64,000 nucleotides of DNA from NCBI GenBank assembly GCA_016801885.1, contig CM028902.1, forward strand, positions 23,155,580 through 23,219,579. The letters are read 5' to 3'. The position numbers were made by a program, and so were the translations under genes. How positions within the stretch are numbered: position 1 is the stretch's first letter; every line of letters starts with the position of its first letter. Below the pieces are notes generated by a model. The model made no database searches and was not told the DNA's origin. It saw only the letters and a program-made list of their open reading frames with translations. Below, piece by piece: positions 63,301 through 64,000 of the stretch. This DNA is from Toxotes chatareus. Taxonomy: Eukaryota; Chordata; Actinopteri; Toxotidae.

Positions 63301-63918
63301 GAGTGTGAATAAACAAACAGCTATCCTGGAATTAACCTGCGGGTATGAAGTGTGAGAGCTGCTCTATGACACAACTGATGTCGCAGTAAAATATCCGCGT
63401 CTTCCTGTCATTGTCCTTGTTTCTCTGCTCTGTGTGTGTGTGTGTGTGTGTGTGTGTCTCACAGCCCCATGACTTGTATGTGGATGACATCATGACTAAA
63501 GCCTGTCCAGTTTAAAGGGAAAGAGGGTCTGATTCACATTTTGAAACTAAAATACATAACGCAATGAATATATCCTATATTTTACACTTTCTGAGACTGG
63601 ACGGTGTGATAGCTGTTTTATTACACTAGGCTTCAACCAACCGCGCCTGCTCCCATCGCACCAGCAAATGAGCACACTGTACCTTATGATGGTGACATGG
63701 AAATCGTCCTCATCCAGGCTCTTCCAGGCTCCGTGGAGGAACTCTCTGCACCACAGATAAGCTTTCCGCCGGGTGTCCAGGTCGGGCTGGTCGGGGCAGA
63801 CCAGCTCCTTACAGTCGTCCTGGGTGTCGGGCTGGACCTGCAAGGCGTTCTCGGTCACCAGGAGACCCAGCGACATAGAAGGGGAAGAGGAAACCCCGTT
63901 GATGAATTTGGTTTTCAT
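48067..63918 (-). CDS. chka: Choline kinase alpha
   Basis: Cytosolic kinase that phosphorylates choline with ATP, the first step of the CDP-choline route to phosphatidylcholine. Exons in transcript order (plus coordinates): 63683-63918, 62817-62925, 60689-60742, 53583-53696, 52531-52664, 51315-51419, 50611-50669, 50425-50512, 48912-49020, 48718-48824, 48520-48601, 48067-48126. Phases close exactly, giving 418 residues (human CHKA 457). The N-terminus MKTKF and SLGLL match human CHKA, but the human proline-rich stretch is absent. Motifs: RRKAYLWCREFLHGAW, GGLSNKLFLCSLPD, the catalytic HNDCQEGN with Asp267, IDFEYSSYNYRGFDIGNHF with Asp291 (both spaced as human Asp306/Asp330), and a C-terminal ARFDAYFHQKK. 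The alpha-type N-terminus and the cassette exon at 60689 separate it from CHKB. Confidence 0.96.
48602..48717 (-). other. chka intron 10
   Basis: Short intron of 116 bases with a T run. Nothing else seen. Confidence 0.6.
49021..50424 (-). other. chka intron 8
   Basis: 1.4 kb, no exon or recognised repeat. Short C runs near 49861 and 50104. Confidence 0.55.
51259..51303. repeat. CA microsatellite (transcript sense) next to a chka donor
   Basis: About 22 GT units on the plus strand. On the chka transcript this is a CA repeat starting 11 bases into the intron after the exon 51315-51419. Confidence 0.95.
51584..51614. repeat. Perfect 14-bp inverted repeat built of two AP-1 sites
   Basis: Left arm TTATCAGTGAGTCA (51584-51597), loop gcc, right arm TGACTCACTGATAA (51601-51614). 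Each arm contains a consensus AP-1/TRE site (TGAGTCA or TGACTCA). Located in chka intron 5. Confidence 0.9.
53697..60688 (-). other. chka intron 3
   Basis: 7.0 kb, the largest intron in the window. It holds a TG tract at 54694-54718, a ctag-type tetranucleotide patch near 55016-55046 and an A run at 57669-57685. I recognise no transposon ORF and no extra exon. The translated stretch 56281-56553 looks protein-like but matches nothing. Confidence 0.5.
60689..60742 (-). CDS. chka: chka 18-codon cassette exon
   Basis: Encodes MSCNKGDSRQSNKENHFQ, flanked by acceptor gatag and donor gtaagt, with both boundaries in phase 0, so skipping keeps the frame. Human CHKA has a corresponding segment (SCNKEGSEQAQKENEFQ), and from memory its two isoforms differ by 18 residues there. 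The skipped form here would be 400 residues. Confidence 0.85.
60743..62816 (-). other. chka intron 2
   Basis: 2.1 kb. Contains the homeodomain-site-rich block at 61060-61470 and a patch of acacac repeats at about 62299-62400. No exon recognised. Confidence 0.55.
61060..61470. promoter_or_regulatory. Candidate conserved non-coding element / enhancer
   Basis: Repeat-free, non-coding stretch dense in homeodomain cores: taatcattag, cctaatcaaattagc, cactaattccc, attagcaattac, gttaatacttaat, ggttaatgcg, plus an octamer-like attcgcat. This composition is typical of vertebrate developmental enhancers. Conservation could not be tested here. Confidence 0.35.
62926..63682 (-). other. chka intron 1
   Basis: 0.76 kb with a TG microsatellite at about 63429-63458. 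Nothing else recognised. Confidence 0.6.
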
Positions 63919-64000
63919 TTTGGTTTTTCAACAGAAAAAAAAAAAACAAAAAGAAAAAAAGAATAAAACTCAAACGCCCCCCCCCCTCTAATTTATTTCG
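63919..64000 (-). other. chka 5' UTR start
   Basis: On the minus strand the ATG has A at -3. The upstream transcript sequence is T-rich (complement of the A run near 63937-63948). Promoter and transcription start lie off the right edge. Confidence 0.5.

Overview
This is vertebrate, almost certainly teleost, nuclear DNA. Genes are split into short exons with GT-AG introns. There are many CA/TG microsatellites and remnants of fish-type Tc1 and L2-like elements. Proteins read from the exons match known vertebrate families end to end. I see nothing prokaryotic, no CRISPR and no operons. The exon models were assembled by eye from splice sites, reading phase and remembered human proteins; no alignment was run.

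Layout: (1) 1-9572, + strand: slc12a3, the thiazide-sensitive Na-Cl cotransporter, with 24 exons and the 5' end missing off the left edge. (2) 11277-18727, + strand: herpud1, an ER-stress-induced ERAD membrane protein, complete in 8 exons. An ERSE-like promoter motif lies about 240 bases upstream of the start codon. (3) 24226-33539, + strand: cetp, cholesteryl ester transfer protein, complete in 17 exons. Its introns contain a degenerate Tc1 element with long inverted ends, a small MITE-like element, a broken L2-type reverse transcriptase and a second, deleted Tc1 copy. (4) 63918 down to 48067, - strand: chka, choline kinase alpha, complete in 12 exons including an 18-codon cassette exon.

The order SLC12A3-HERPUD1-CETP is the same as on human chromosome 16q13. 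Human NLRC5 follows CETP there; here chka follows instead, in the opposite orientation. About 10 kb between cetp and the probable chka 3' end has no recognisable gene. The four genes do not form one pathway: salt transport in the kidney or gill, ER quality control, plasma lipid exchange and phosphatidylcholine synthesis. Their proximity is old synteny.

I found no undescribed multi-gene system. The points most worth a second look are regulatory or structural. They are TG repeats occupying the polypyrimidine position at several splice acceptors, three perfect 13-15 bp hairpins (one made of two AP-1 sites), an orphan THAP-like first exon upstream of cetp, the herpud1 ERSE-like element, a homeodomain-site-rich block in chka intron 2, and the conserved chka cassette exon.
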